DNA of 64,000 bases from contig OX235262.1 in assembly GCA_944472135.2 (NCBI GenBank), forward strand, positions 43,017,804 to 43,081,803, read 5' to 3'. A program made the position numbers and the translations under genes. Position 1 is the first letter of the stretch. Each line of letters starts with the position of its first letter. The DNA is from Trichobilharzia regenti. Lineage: Eukaryota > Platyhelminthes > Trematoda > Strigeidida > Schistosomatidae. A model generated the notes under the pieces. The model saw only the letters and a list, made by a program, of their open reading frames with translations, did no database searches and was not told the origin of the DNA. Shown here in pieces: positions 54,466 through 64,000 of this stretch.

Positions 54466-54924
54466 CCCGCTCCATCTATTACAGGTTGGGAAAATGGTTA
54501 GCATCATCAGATCTGACACAATGAGTATAGCTCAGACTGGTTGGTACATAAGAAATAATTTTCGGGAAAGTCGGTTCTAATACCTGAACAGTGAAAATGT
54601 AATCTAATATATGTAAGGCAAGTTGGTGCATTTGTACCTACAACAATAACATATCATGATAGCAGTCACTTAAGCTGTTGATGTAACTGGCGTTGAATCC
54701 ACAAAACAGGCATCAGAATAATAATGAAATGGCATGAATTAGTCACATATGAACAAGAAATGTTTTCACTTTGTTCAAACAAGATTGGCCAAATGAATCG
54801 AGTTAAAAAAAACAACCTATTTATGCATTGTTGAAGATAGTAATCTCCACATAAAAGAATATGCGAATAGATTTTAAATACCAGTACAGTATACGCAGTA
54901 ATGGAAACATCAAATACAACTAAC
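54466..54924. other. Unrecognised intronic sequence
   Basis: Nothing recognised apart from the donor site of the neighbouring EIPR1 exon at its right edge. Confidence 0.35.
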
Positions 54925-55201
54925 CCAATGAGAATGAGATGAAAGTGCATACAACGGTTGAACAGTTGGTTCTGTACCGAATTGCATAATTCGTTCCGAT
55001 GCATTCGGGATAGTTGGATTTATCATATTACCAGTATTAGCAGGAGTAGATAAACATCTATACCTCGTGCGTAGATAACGTAGATCCCAAATTCGTAGAA
55101 TTCCATCATCTCCACCAGATAGTAAGAGATTTGGACGATGTGGATTGTAGTCCAAATCACGAACACATGGCCAATGGGCGTTTTCCATCCAAAAACAAGG
55201 T
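54925..55201 (-). CDS. EIPR1: EIPR1 (TSSC1), WD40 core exon
   Basis: Completes Lys (AA+A) and encodes PCFWMENAHWPCVRDLDYNP, HRPNLLLSGGDDGILRIWDL and RYLRTRYRCLSTPANTG, ending in LYALSSHSHW. IENAH...VRDLDFNP, CGDD...FWD.R and EHSHW are the family's signature WD40 segments. Between the WD dipeptide and SHSHW is an insert of about 45 residues (NMINPTIPNASERIMQF..) that vertebrate EIPR1 lacks. The acceptor is 'acaatcag' at 55202 and the donor CATTGG|gttagt at 54924, read on the - strand. Confidence 0.97.
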
Positions 55202-55753
55202 CTGATTGTAAAATATACAGAATGCTTACAATTGTAATATTGAATACAAAATTGTTATCTAGTTGAAAATGCATCTGATTCTCACTAGTGTCTGACTACA
55301 GGACGAAGTTGTCCAGAGTTTAAGTGAGCCGTCATGACCAGTGAAGTCCACCAAGAATAGTGTAACTACTAATACTCGTGGATGACAATGGCTGGCGGTA
55401 TCGCCATATATTGCAAATTATGGACCATTGAATTTCGTCCCAGTGGCTCAATGTTATACAAGCTCACCTAGTAAGCTGAAGATCCTGTATCCATTCCTCC
55501 GTTAGGTTATGGGTGAGCACTGTCGAAGAGTCGAAACAACAGTTGTTCAGTGTTTATTGGTTTCCCAATAATGGCCTCTAATTGATGTTGGTTTGTGGCA
55601 ACGTCTAACAACTGAAATTAATCCAAAATCCAAAAACCCACAAATCCCATAATAAAAATAAAAATCATAAGTATAAAATGTTAACTTATAATATTGATAA
55701 AGTGGAAACTGAGGAGTGATTTCAATCTAAAATTGACAAAACACCTGACTTAC
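55202..55753 (+). repeat. EIPR1 intron with SINE-B copy (about 55290-55620)
   Basis: SINE-B on the + strand with 'gtcatgaccagtgaagtccacc', 'cagtggctcaatgttatacaagctcacc' and 'tggcctctaattgatgttggtttgtgg'. The hammerhead-like portion is reduced to 'tcgaagagtcgaaacaacag'. The flanks are unrecognised. Confidence 0.65.
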
Positions 55754-56044
55754 TTCATACATCTTACATCCCAACCAAGTATACCATTATCAAAGGCCAT
55801 TGCAATTTGATTCAACTGTTCATGTGGAGACCATCGTATAGCATTAGGTGATACAGTAGCCGATAAACAACTAGACGATAATTTCATATTTGAACGTAAT
55901 CCATCAGTTGTAGATGAAGGCGGTAAATACAACTGACCACTTGTACTAATCGCATAATCACCAGAATTTGAATCTGACGGTGCTTGAAGGATAACTAAAT
56001 AGCTAGTTGTTGATGTTGTTATTAGAGATGGATAGGCATTTGAA
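55754..56044 (-). CDS. EIPR1: EIPR1 (TSSC1), third exon from the right
   Basis: Enters with T (completing GG+T, Gly) and encodes SNAYPSLITTSTTSYLVILQ, a Ser-rich stretch, SATVSPNAIRWSPHEQLNQI and AMAFDNGILGWDVRCMK. The last part matches the WD40 segment RWSPHH..QVATAND..LRGWDTRSM of vertebrate EIPR1. The acceptor is 'atcccgttag' at 56045 and the donor ATGAA|gtaagt at 55753. The first 50 residues are low-complexity and longer than the vertebrate equivalent. Confidence 0.94.
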
Positions 56045-56469
56045 CTAACGGGATATCGAAGAGGAAATAGTGATAATTATAAATAAAGAGTATGATAATT
56101 TCGTAAAATAAGTATAAGGTAAACAGACATCAAAATAGCTGCATAATAATGAAAATGATATTACCTTCACTGACCGATCTTCATTATTTATTTAAATTAT
56201 TTAATCGCATAAAAACTTGGTAAAATATGGCACCAAGAAGGATGCACCACACAATAATAATAAAACAACACAGATCAAATGAAGAAAAAATATATAAGTA
56301 GAGAACGGATAAAGAACTTCATCTGGAAGGAAAACAGTCATGCTTAACAAGTTCAAACAGTGTTCGTTAACTATCATCGGGAAGGGAAGAAAGAAGGAAG
56401 TTGCAACACGTTCGCCATTGATTACGTTTCGAGTCATCGATTCAAGCTATCTCGCGGACTCCAACCAGG
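56045..56469. other. Unrecognised intronic sequence
   Basis: EIPR1 intron of 2.9 kb starts here. Nothing recognised. Confidence 0.35.
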
Positions 56470-57330
56470 GAGTCATGACGCACCAACCGATGCTAATCTA
56501 GCACAAAAATCCTTCACCCACGACGCCACGTCATGTACTGACCACTCCTCCGCCTTTTCCATCCCGTCCCAGGGCTAGCGAACAGAGACCTGTACGGAAG
56601 CCTCTGAGATGACACACACAGCACATGTCCAAGCCACCGGAGCCGGTGTTTCCAGGTGACGACACTCAATGAATGGTGATCTCCACTGTGTTCAAACACA
56701 CGCCGCCGAACCTCAGAATTACTCACGCGATGATGCCATCCATCGAACGCAAGCAATCCTGCGGAGGCAGCGATGATCGAACACGCAGAGTCGCCGCACA
56801 TCCTTAGCCTACTCGAAGAGGCCAGGTTTTACAGGCGTAGAGCAAGACAGCCCGCACCGAAGCATTGTGTACCCGACCTTTGACAGCCAGGCTAACGTCG
56901 CGACGCTGCCAGAGATGGATGAAGTTGATGTATGCCATCCTAGCCTTCAATATAGGGTTGGAAATAATAATAATAGCTTTATTCCAAACGGTATTTGTGG
57001 TACAGGTATGGAATTTTCAGCGTGCATTACATCCCATCCGTCGCGCCTCCGCCAGCACTCACACAACTACCCAGATACACATACTTATCAACAACTTCAA
57101 GTGGTTCACCCGCAAGAGTGAGTAGAGGTACAGGCTCCTGCCAATCTTGTAACAGTACTTTGCACTTAGACGGTGCAAAGCACATACCATACTTACAGAC
57201 AGAGTTCGAGTAGAGTGCATTGATCAGTGCAATGTATTTTTTCGGCACTCCCTTTACAGCCAAGTATCACCATAGTGCCTCTAGGTCGACAGAATCAAAT
57301 GCCACCTCTAGGTCAAGAAATATAATGACC
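56470..57330 (-). mobile_element. RTE-B-related copy (distinct subfamily) with CR1-like tail insertion
   Basis: On the - strand: IALINALYSNSVCKYGMCFA, PSKCKVLLQDWQEPVPLLTL and KYVYLGSCVSAGGGATDGM around 57263-57030. Then VRRRVFEHSGDHHS and HRLRWLGHVLCVSSQRLPYR around 56720-56580. The blocks are those of RTE-B but the sequence is markedly different and more GC-rich, so this is a separate subfamily. At about 56963-57030 a CR1-like 3' end in - orientation ('aataataatagctttattccaaacgg') interrupts it. Confidence 0.75.
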
Positions 57331-57344
57331 TTGTTCCCAGCTCA

Positions 57345-57715
57345 ACTTCAACTCACTTTCTCTACAAAACTTGAAGGATAAGCTACCCCTACTGGTCTCA
57401 CCAACGTATATTTGTTAATTCACCTGCTACTGTGGACACAGGTATGCCAGCTGCACTTAGCGTTTGCTATCCAAGCATATCATCGAACGCTTAAAGTCAA
57501 GGTTTTATAAAGGCGAAAAACATCCTCTCCCACTGCCCGCAGGTCTAATTTTGGGACACGTGACCGAATCTGAACTCTTCAGAATCATTCACAGGAGTCC
57601 AAATCAAACTTCCCCAAAAGAACAAAAGCAATGATGATTCACGTGTTAAATTCTGAACTCTGCATACAGAAGCAGTTGGTTCAGTCACTAAACCTACAAG
57701 GACCTCATTAGTTTT
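57345..57715 (+). repeat. Penelope-like GIY-YIG domain remnant
   Basis: Broken + frames give a CYCGHRYASCTKRLLSKHII pattern. It recalls the 'C.CG..YIGRT.R.LS.R..EH' region of Penelope-like endonucleases and is followed by ESELFRIIHRSP. Similar in outline to 30026-30870 but a different family. The catalytic residues are not preserved. Confidence 0.45.
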
Positions 57716-57744
57716 AATTTTAGTTTTTTCATTGTATGAAGGAT

Positions 57745-58065
57745 TTCATCATGAACTGACATCAGTTACAGAACTACTGGGAAACCAACGGGGAGTACTG
57801 GACAGCTGTTTCCTCCGTCCTAGTTTGGGACTCTTCATCAGTACGTATCCACCACAAGAGGATTGAACCCAGGACTTTCCGCCTACAAGGCGAGCCAGTT
57901 CGTAGACCATTGAGTCACTGAGACCCAATCCCATGTCCCATGAATTTTAACTTCTGTCAACTCACGACATAGCGCGACCATTTCGCAATGTCTTCTTGGA
58001 TGAGTTACTGCCTCATCTTCAACTTGCTGTACCCTAATGGTCACGGCTTCCCACTAGAACCTCAG
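57745..58065 (-). repeat. SINE-B copy
   Basis: On the - strand: 'tgggaagccgtgaccattagggtacagcaag', 'cattgcgaaatggtcgcgc', the tRNA-like core, the hammerhead-like segment with core ATGAAGA and with GGAG inserted before GAAA, and the tail 'aactgatgtcagttcatgatgaaatcc'. Confidence 0.7.
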
Positions 58066-58639
58066 GTCACTTCCTGAATAGGGCCAGTCGCTAGTGAACA
58101 TCAGATTAATTTTCATTGTATTTTATTTCTTCCCCAACACCTACCCACCCACCTGTCGACTATGACATTTCTACTTCTTATGACACTGATTTTAACTTTT
58201 TCAATTGTAATTGAGTTCTGCCCATTCCAATCACGCAATTCCCTTACTTAATTTTATTTCAGTTTCTACCCGATTAAAGTTTTCTGCATTATGACAATTA
58301 TATATATATATATTGTCCATCAGAAGAGAAAGAACCGCTTGATGACTCTTTCAGGTAAATCAAACGACCAAACAAATTTATAACATTATAATCTGCTTAA
58401 ATCTACTCTATAACTTCAAGATATCGCAAATGAAATTAGATCATGAGTGGAGACTGTTGAAGAGTTCCAAACTGGTATTAATGCATAGCCATCTATATAC
58501 TTACATACATACTTCACAAAGGGTTACACACCTCTGAAGTAATGCCCTAATAAAATACAACTTGACTGCTCTAACTTTTCTGGGTGGAACAAAGTTCCAA
58601 CCTAATGAATAGTTTGACTAGAAGTCCACCTGACTAACC
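58066..58639. other. Unrecognised intronic sequence
   Basis: A short TA run at 58299-58312. Nothing else recognised. Confidence 0.35.
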
Positions 58640-58880
58640 GGTTTCAACATAGAACTTTGCAAAGATGTGCAGCAGTTCTAGTTGTCACATTTCCTCCTTG
58701 TAGAACACAAAGCAAGAGAAGAGATTAAAGATAGATTCAAAAGAGAGAACGATAGTAAACAGAAGTGTGAGTGAGGGAAAAAGAATGGTGGTAATATGGA
58801 CGAACAATAGAGTTTTACTGGATATGACATACCACAAACAGTGAATGCATCTGCTCCATGGAGAACTATTTCGAGTAAAC
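58640..58880 (-). repeat. RTE-B 3'-UTR fragment
   Basis: 'caacatagaactttgcaaagatgtgcagcag', 'tgtagaacacaaagcaagag', 'aaacagaagtgtgag' and 'gtgaatgcatctgctcc' in the standard order; same lineage as 165-350. Confidence 0.7.
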
Positions 58881-58948
58881 TGCCTACACACATGAGTAAC
58901 AATAAGCCATTAAATATAAAGTGAAAAGTAATTTAGACAATTTCTTAC

Positions 58949-59020
58949 CCAGGTAATTCTGTAGGTGGTCCAACAATACACGCCAAATCTGAACATGTCG
59001 TAGATGGATGAGAAGTAATC
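58949..59020 (-). CDS. EIPR1: EIPR1 (TSSC1), small exon (probable)
   Basis: A 72-nt exon between 'attcaccatag' (acceptor, 59021) and CCTGG|gtaaga (donor, 58948) on the - strand. In the frame set by the next exon it reads ITSHPSTTCSDLACIVGPPT and ELPG. It enters with one base and leaves with GG, which T at 56044 completes to Gly. The phase match and good splice sites support it; the sequence itself is not diagnostic. It would lie in the variable region before the RWSPH WD40 repeat. No further upstream EIPR1 exon was found to 64000. Confidence 0.65.
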
Positions 59021-59156
59021 CTATGGTGAATTGAATGTAACAATAAAATAATTTATACTTAGATGAATACATACAAGTTAGATGTTGACAGTCAAATAAA
59101 AACAGGCAGTGATGAACTTACGCTTCTTTTGTGCTCATTTTTATATTACTACATTA
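59021..59156. other. Unrecognised spacer at the start of the last EIPR1 intron
   Basis: Nothing recognised. From here to the window edge no further EIPR1 exon is visible, so this intron is at least 4.9 kb. Confidence 0.35.
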
Positions 59157-59335
59157 TATATTATTATTCCCTCTTCTGTGTAGTTCACCTTATCTGGTCC
59201 CACGATTGCCTATAGCCACTCAACTTCTCCTTCAACGATCTCATTCATGTTACCCTCAGACACATACCTAATTTGTGGTTTCCCATTCAGGGTCCACTCG
59301 AGGGACTGTCTCCAGTGAGGTTTCACCCTGTAATT
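59157..59335 (-). repeat. RTE-A 3'-end fragment, diverged
   Basis: - strand blocks 'ggagacagtccctcgagtggaccctgaatgggaaacc' and 'gtaacatgaatgagatcg', ending near 'agagggaataataat'. Confidence 0.55.
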
Positions 59336-59574
59336 ATCTGTCTGTTATTCTACGTAAAAATGTATTCGCTGCATACCTGACTATTATTGTGACAATAAAT
59401 ACTATATTTTGATAGTTGTAAGAACTCATCAGTATGTTGAACATTTACTCTTATTGTCTTCATAACCTATTCTAATGAATCACAAACCCGATGAAGACAA
59501 CATTTGATAAATCAAGTAAATAGTTATTCAATAAAACAAATTAACAAAAATAATTGTACTATACAATAGTTTGG
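59336..59574. other. Unrecognised intronic sequence
   Basis: Nothing recognised. Confidence 0.35.
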
Positions 59575-59765
59575 TGGGTGGTAACCAGGAGAGGAATATA
59601 GTGGGTCAAGTGGTCTGGTGGATATAACACTTTGGCGTTTAAAACAAAGGGGGGACTGGGTTCAAGCCGCAGAGGGAGGGGAACACCATCACTCACTGAG
59701 GGATTGCAGATACATCCAGCTTAGAAATGGATTTCACTGCTAGTCGCTACCCACCAGATTACTAC
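59575..59765 (+). repeat. Sm-alpha SINE with deleted hammerhead
   Basis: The tRNA-like head is 'gtcaagtggtctggtggatataac' with B box 'gggttcaagccgc'. The linker 'aacaccatcactcactgagggattgcag' is followed by stem I 'acatccagc' and then directly 'ttagaaatggatttcactgctagtcgc'. The core CTGATGA, stem II and GAAA-to-GTC region are collapsed to a few bases, so this copy cannot self-cleave. The flanks match the Sm-alpha arrangement well. Confidence 0.8.
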
Positions 59766-60049
59766 ATGTTAATCGTCAGACATCGTCGAGGCGTTTTTTA
59801 TGCCAGAAGCCGAAATGTCAATAGTGGCTGAACATCGATATCAACAGAAAAATCAAAATTCACTGAAAACAAATACTATGTGACATTCGTAAAAAGAAAT
59901 GACATGAAAAAGACAAGAAAAGTAATCTTTCAAAAGTAAACCAAAATATCGCTTTAAGTAATGTCAGTGATTAATTTTAATCAAAATGCAGCTCAGTGAC
60001 AAGAGATCTGAACATACAAACTAGTAAACTATAAAATCAGTATTATGAC
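59766..60049. other. Unrecognised intronic sequence
   Basis: Around 59780-59860 there is a PLE-like scrap ('gccagaagccgaaatgtcaatagtggctg'); nothing firm. Confidence 0.3.
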
Positions 60050-61345
60050 AATAGTCTGTCTGTCTGTTTTCGACATAGAACTTTGCACCGATGTGCGACA
60101 GTTCGAGTCACCACACTTCATGTAGCACACAGAGCAAGAGAAGAAAGTAGAAGAAATACATAATAGAGACAGTAAGTTGAGGTTCCATTATAGATAAGAT
60201 CATATCAACTTGATATGATTATGAGCAATAGTTTGTGCTCGAAACGTCATCAGTTCATATAACTGTAAACACTGTGCGATTTATCAAAATAAAATAAAAT
60301 CTATAATGGAATTATACTCTACCTGAGTGCCCAAGTTTTATACTTATATCAGTAAGTTGAGGTGTGAGACAAAGGAATAGTAATAACAAAGAACAAAACA
60401 GTTTCATTGGAAATCATAGGTCACAAGGAGTGGATGCATCTCCGCCAGCCGGTCATTGACAACGATTTTGAGCCATGTCACCAATTGTTTCCAATCATTG
60501 GTTTTAACCGTTCCGGGGACCCCAACCAGTCAAGAAGTCTACACCTTCCTACGTGGCTTAGACTAACTGTTGTAGATTTCATTGACTGGCAAGGCCATGT
60601 TTTGGTTTGACCTGCGCTAGGTCTTCTCAGGCCTGACCCTATGTCAGCTAACATTGCCCGTCGAGGAAGGCGATGACTAGGCATACGTAACACATGTCCT
60701 AACCATTTCAGTCGATGTAATTTCACAACCTCGTCTATTGATTTCCCCTCCCTCCTTACCTAGAACTCGTCGCCTAACCTCAATATTGCTCACCTTATTA
60801 TACCACTTCACACGAGAGATAGAACGCAGGCACCTATGATCCAAGACAGCTAATCTTTTCACATCTTCTACTCTCAGTGGCCAGGTCTCACAGCCATAAA
60901 GGCGGATGGAACGGACTGATGAGCAGTACACACATTCTTTGGTCGATAGCCAGTCGGATATCACGTATACGCCAGAGACGGCATAAACTGGCAAATGCGA
61001 AACTAGCTCTCTGTATCCGTACTCAGCTGAGATTTCGTCAGCGATCAACCCGTTGGGCTGATGGTACTTCCCAAATAAGTGAAGCGGTCAACGTGCTCTA
61101 CTACTTCACTCCCTATTTCTAAGCTAGGAGTCAGTGTGGTCCAGTCTTGTAACATCATCTTGCATTTGGCGGGAGCGAATCGGATGCCAAACATTCGTAG
61201 ATTTCAGCTCAAGGTGTTCAGAAGAGCGTGTCTGCATTATGTCAGCGTCCTAGTCAAGAAGGACTATATCGTCTGCATATTCTAAGTCAACAAGATTATT
61301 CCCTGGTAGCAAGTCAATCCTTGTGTCTCTGAAGTGAGTTATGAC
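60050..61345 (-). mobile_element. RTE-B copy, 5'-truncated, interrupted by R6
   Basis: On the - strand: RT end (a damaged DLEYADDIVLL at about 61290-61250), FGIRFAPAKCKMMLQDWTTL-type block, EVVEHVDRFTYLGSTISPTG-type block, VRSIRLYGCETWPLRVEDVK, RRVLGKEGGEINRRGCEITS, MKLHRLKWLGHVLRMPSHRL, and the 3' UTR ending in a CAGA-type tail at 60056-60068. The coding portion 60478-61048 is nearly continuous, so this is one of the younger copies. R6 (60184-60349) sits in its 3' UTR. Confidence 0.85.
60184..60349 (+). mobile_element. R6: 166-bp insertion with 14-bp TSD and hammerhead-like fold
   Basis: Flanked by a perfect duplication CAGTAAGTTGAGGT (60170-60183 and 60350-60363) inside an RTE-B 3' UTR, so the borders are exact. 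The unit starts TCCATTATAGAT; the complement ATCTATAATGGA lies internally near 60300. In between: TTGAT, core-like ATGATTA, stem II GAGC/GCTC (60223-60226 with 60237-60240), GAAA (60241-60244), GTC (60246-60248) and ATCAG closing on TTGAT. The long duplication suggests retroposition. No coding sequence. Confidence 0.7.
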
Positions 61346-61399
61346 AATAGTCTTAACATAGTAGAGATATTTTACCACGGTAAACAGAATTACAATGAC
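61346..61399. other. Short spacer between RTE-B copies
   Basis: Nothing recognised. Confidence 0.3.
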
Positions 61400-61860
61400 T
61401 GATCGACTGACTAGTTTCAACAGAGAACACTGTACAGAATCGCACCAGTTCTACTCGTTACACTACATCTACCACACAAAGGAAGACAAGTGAAAGAGAG
61501 AGAGAAGAAAAAAGAGATTCGAAAGAACGACAATAAACAGAAATGTGAAGGAGAATGATGGTTTTGTATGAGAATAGGAGGTCACAAAAGGTGAATGCAT
61601 CTAGGTCATTCAGAATAACGTTGAGCCATATCTCTAGTTGTCTTCAGCCAGGAAGCCTACACCTCCTGGATCAAAAAAAAAATTAACTGTGAAAGATTCC
61701 ATGTACTGATTTTACAAGTTTTGGCTTTACCAACACTATCTGTTTTCCAACTTGATTCTAAATCAGATAACATTGGCTGTCGAGGAAGACGACGGTCGGG
61801 AATGAGTAAAATGTATCGTAGCCATAGCAATTGATGAATTGAATGGTTGCTTGTAGAATC
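61400..61860 (-). repeat. RTE-B 3' fragment, diverged
   Basis: Shows the CAGA-related start 'ctgactagtttcaacagagaac', the purine-rich 3' UTR, 'gtgaatgcatctaggtcattcagaataacgttgagcc' and the WLGHV-type coding scrap to about 61860. The sequence is much more diverged than the copy beside it. Confidence 0.65.
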
Positions 61861-62214
61861 TTTTCTCGAGTTAACTAAATTATTGTTATTATTATTATTA
61901 TTACTGTCGTGTAGGACCTTCTTTACTGAATTATCTTTTCAGACTGTGAGTGTTAAACACACAAATGAACAGAGTAGAAAAGAAGCTGTATCCTCTGGGC
62001 AACATCAAATTAAGGCGATACTCAATTGATGAATGGTTTAAAACACACATGTATGACCATGAACGACACGGTAATGTGCACACTACACATCAACACTATA
62101 AGTGTACAAGCAGTAGAATATCAACTTATTAAACAATATGTAATTGATGATTTACACAATTTGTTCAGTTAGTATGTTTCTAAGAAAAAGGTAAAGACAA
62201 ATACCATGGCTAAC
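61861..62214. other. (ATT)n run and unrecognised sequence
   Basis: An (ATT)n run at 61880-61901; otherwise nothing recognised. Confidence 0.35.
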
Positions 62215-62246
<32 letters not shown>

Positions 62247-62740
62247 GAAACACAAGTCTGATATATTACTGGCACAAAGAGATGCACTATACAGAATCTC
62301 ATAGTTTGTCTGCGGGCTGGAGTACTGCCCTAACGCACAGACCGAAGCACATGGGTGTCCTAAGGAACCCCATCCCCACTAAGCCTTCGATTTGATGTCT
62401 GATACACAAGACAGCGGAGCTAAGATTTTATGGTTGCTGGTGACTACAACACGTTCATACACCATTCGATCCTTTCGGATCCTGGAGTTCATGGAAGCCA
62501 TCAGCTTTGAATCAGAGTTTTCCAGCTCTATTAGATGGTAGGCTAAGATGTCCACCTGTCTGGTTGTTAGCGCCAGAAGCGTTAGAATTCACCTTTCATT
62601 TTTTATGAGGAACACTCCTACTGCGTGTAGTAGGCAGTGAACAGGACTTATCATCTTGGAGAGACTATAAATATGTGGTAACATGAGAGCCATTTCGAGA
62701 AAAAGATTGAAGTTTACCTATCCTCGGTAGGTAAGGTTTA
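62215..62740 (+). repeat. R5 repeat copy
   Basis: Starts with (ATT)n at 62218-62246, then 'cacaagtctgatatattactggcac', 'agaatctcatagtttgtctgcgggctgg', 'gatgtctgatacacaagacagcggagc', 'atcagctttgaatcagagttttccagctc', 'acctgtctggttgttagcgccagaag', 'gtggtaacatgagagccatttcgag'. Same order as the other copies, with an (ATT)n at the same end as in the 10330-10720 copy. Confidence 0.75.
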
Positions 62741-63109
62741 TACACCTATGCGACTAAAATCCATTTGGACTAAATCATAGATAAAATTAACAATGAAATA
62801 ACAATAAAAGGAAATATATTGGACAGTGATGATCATCTAAAACTTTATCATCAATGAAAGTATGCACTCATCTTATGACCATCTCTGTGGTAAAGCATTA
62901 ATTGATGTTGTACACTGAGGAATTTCGTTCACAATTGTTTTCATGTACTTATATATTTACATAACCGAGGAGCACTACTCACACACAAACACATATGCAG
63001 TTATATACTTAAGAAAGAAAAGTGCTTGAAGTAGGACAAACAATCCCTAATAGACTATTTCAACTCTGAGGGTCAGTTTTTGGAAAGATGATATTTCGTT
63101 TAACGTTCT
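62741..63109. other. Unrecognised intronic sequence
   Basis: Nothing recognised. Confidence 0.35.
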
Positions 63110-63425
63110 AATAGTAAGGATGTCAAGACACAACCTAGGTATCACTCAGTTTCTACTTGCACAGTTTACTCACCATTGCATTCTACCTATTTTCCTTTGT
63201 TGCTCCTCCTTAACCTTTCCTGAGCTTCTCACAAAAGACCTTGTTACACTGCGAAGGGTACTAAAAGCTGTCACGTTAGGGCAAACTGTTGTAGATAGAT
63301 AGGCACTTGAACTCATGAAAGAAATTAGCGAATAGAATACTGTTGAACTCTAAGCAACTTCTCTATACACAACTCTCTCAATATTATATTAAAACTTCTG
63401 TTTAGAATAAAGCCATTATTATCAT
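63110..63425 (+). repeat. CR1-like 3' fragment
   Basis: The frame 63120-63302 (RHNLGITQFLLAQFTHHCIL, TKDLVTLRRVLKAVT) corresponds to YSGITQPLLLRFINSCSLPI and KDYTSLRRMLKVIS in the element at 35600-37515. It jumps to the 3' end 'tttagaataaagccattattatcat'. An internal deletion removes the region between. Confidence 0.7.
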
Positions 63426-63854
63426 TAAAGTCATTCTTATTTAGTGCGAGTTTACAGGGCAGTCCTATTAACTACATTTATCAAACTTAATATTTCAAAA
63501 CAAAACAAAAGCATCGGACATATAGCTAAATAAAACGATAAGCTGATTAACAGTTGCATGTCATAGTTCAAACAGAAGACGACCGGACTACTTGATTGCA
63601 AGTAACTAAATAGAGCCCTGCATCAACCCAGACATTCATTTCATTCCATTCATTCATCTATTACGTTATTAAAAGTGCACCAAACCAAGATAACTTCATA
63701 TAGTCTCACCATTGACAGTATTTTTTATGATGGATGATAACCGATGTAGCTGCCAATATAGCATCTGACGTCTTAGGCTCAATAATCATACATCGACAAA
63801 GTGGTGCTCGAGATAAATAAACGTGAGAAAATCAGACAGGCTTTGAACCAGGAA
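63426..63854. other. Unrecognised intronic sequence
   Basis: Nothing recognised. Confidence 0.35.
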
Positions 63855-64000
63855 GAAGGTGTACTGATCATATCTTCATCCTTTGACAGATTCTAGAATA
63901 CAGGCACATTTACCGGCGTCCAACAGTTGCGATATTTATTGACCTGAAAGGCGGAATTCCACTCCGTCAACCGAGAAGTACTGTGGCAATGTTTGGCCGT
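63855..64000 (+). mobile_element. RTE-B reverse-transcriptase fragment at window edge
   Basis: Translation shows ILEYRHIYRRPTVAIFIDLK, matching the RT block FLDLKAEFDSVDRE of the - strand copy at 15330-15410. It continues beyond 64000. Confidence 0.75.

Noticed and set aside
58949..59020. Alternative frame of the small EIPR1 exon (RHVQIWRVLLDHLQNYLG)
   Set aside because: That frame does not fit the phase required by the exon at 55754-56044, while the ITSHPSTTCSD frame does.
59021..64000. Further upstream EIPR1 exons on the - strand
   Set aside because: I looked for the expected N-terminal and first WD40 segments (IHIIDF, GEIWHIS, LWDL types) and found only RTE-B, R5, R6 and CR1-like sequence.

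Overview
The window reads as nuclear DNA of a blood fluke, genus Schistosoma. The evidence is AT-rich, repeat-packed introns with GT..AG borders, a copy of the Sm-alpha hammerhead-ribozyme SINE, Merlin DNA transposons, Penelope-like elements and RTE- and CR1-like retrotransposons. I cannot fix the species.

Two host genes are present, arranged tail to tail. On the + strand, nine exons between 1007 and 39317 encode the C-terminal 809 residues of the INO80 chromatin-remodelling ATPase. They cover the end of the first helicase lobe, the long INO80-type insertion, the second lobe with helicase motifs IV-VI, and a basic low-complexity tail. The joined exons (2430 nt) stay in one frame to the stop, and every splice phase agrees. 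The N-terminal half lies left of the window. On the - strand, five exons between 59020 and 44923 encode the C-terminal 350 residues of EIPR1 (TSSC1), a WD40 protein of the GARP/EARP endosomal tethering pathway. Its 5' exons lie right of the window.

Most of the rest is transposable-element sequence inside introns and between the genes. I label the families locally: RTE-A (AAT-type tail), RTE-B (CAGA-type tail), CR1-like, Penelope-like (PLE), Merlin, two kinds of LTR, SINE-1 (tRNA-derived, sharing sequence with both ends of RTE-A), SINE-B (tRNA-like, with a decayed hammerhead), Sm-alpha, SINE-4, R5 (about 400-500 bp, four copies) and R6 (166 bp).

The most interesting material is the small-RNA side of these repeats. 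There is an intact hammerhead motif in Sm-alpha (5297-5344, -). A different SINE family carries hammerhead remnants with a compensatory stem I change between copies. A foldback element has a hammerhead-like core in each arm. A short repeat, R6, is bounded by a 14-bp target duplication and has a hammerhead-like fold. A SINE with a tRNA-Phe-like module joined to a second tRNA-like module was inserted as one unit (3711-4035, 12-bp duplication). No bacterial-type operon, CRISPR array or rRNA was seen. Repeat boundaries are approximate unless a target-site duplication is quoted.
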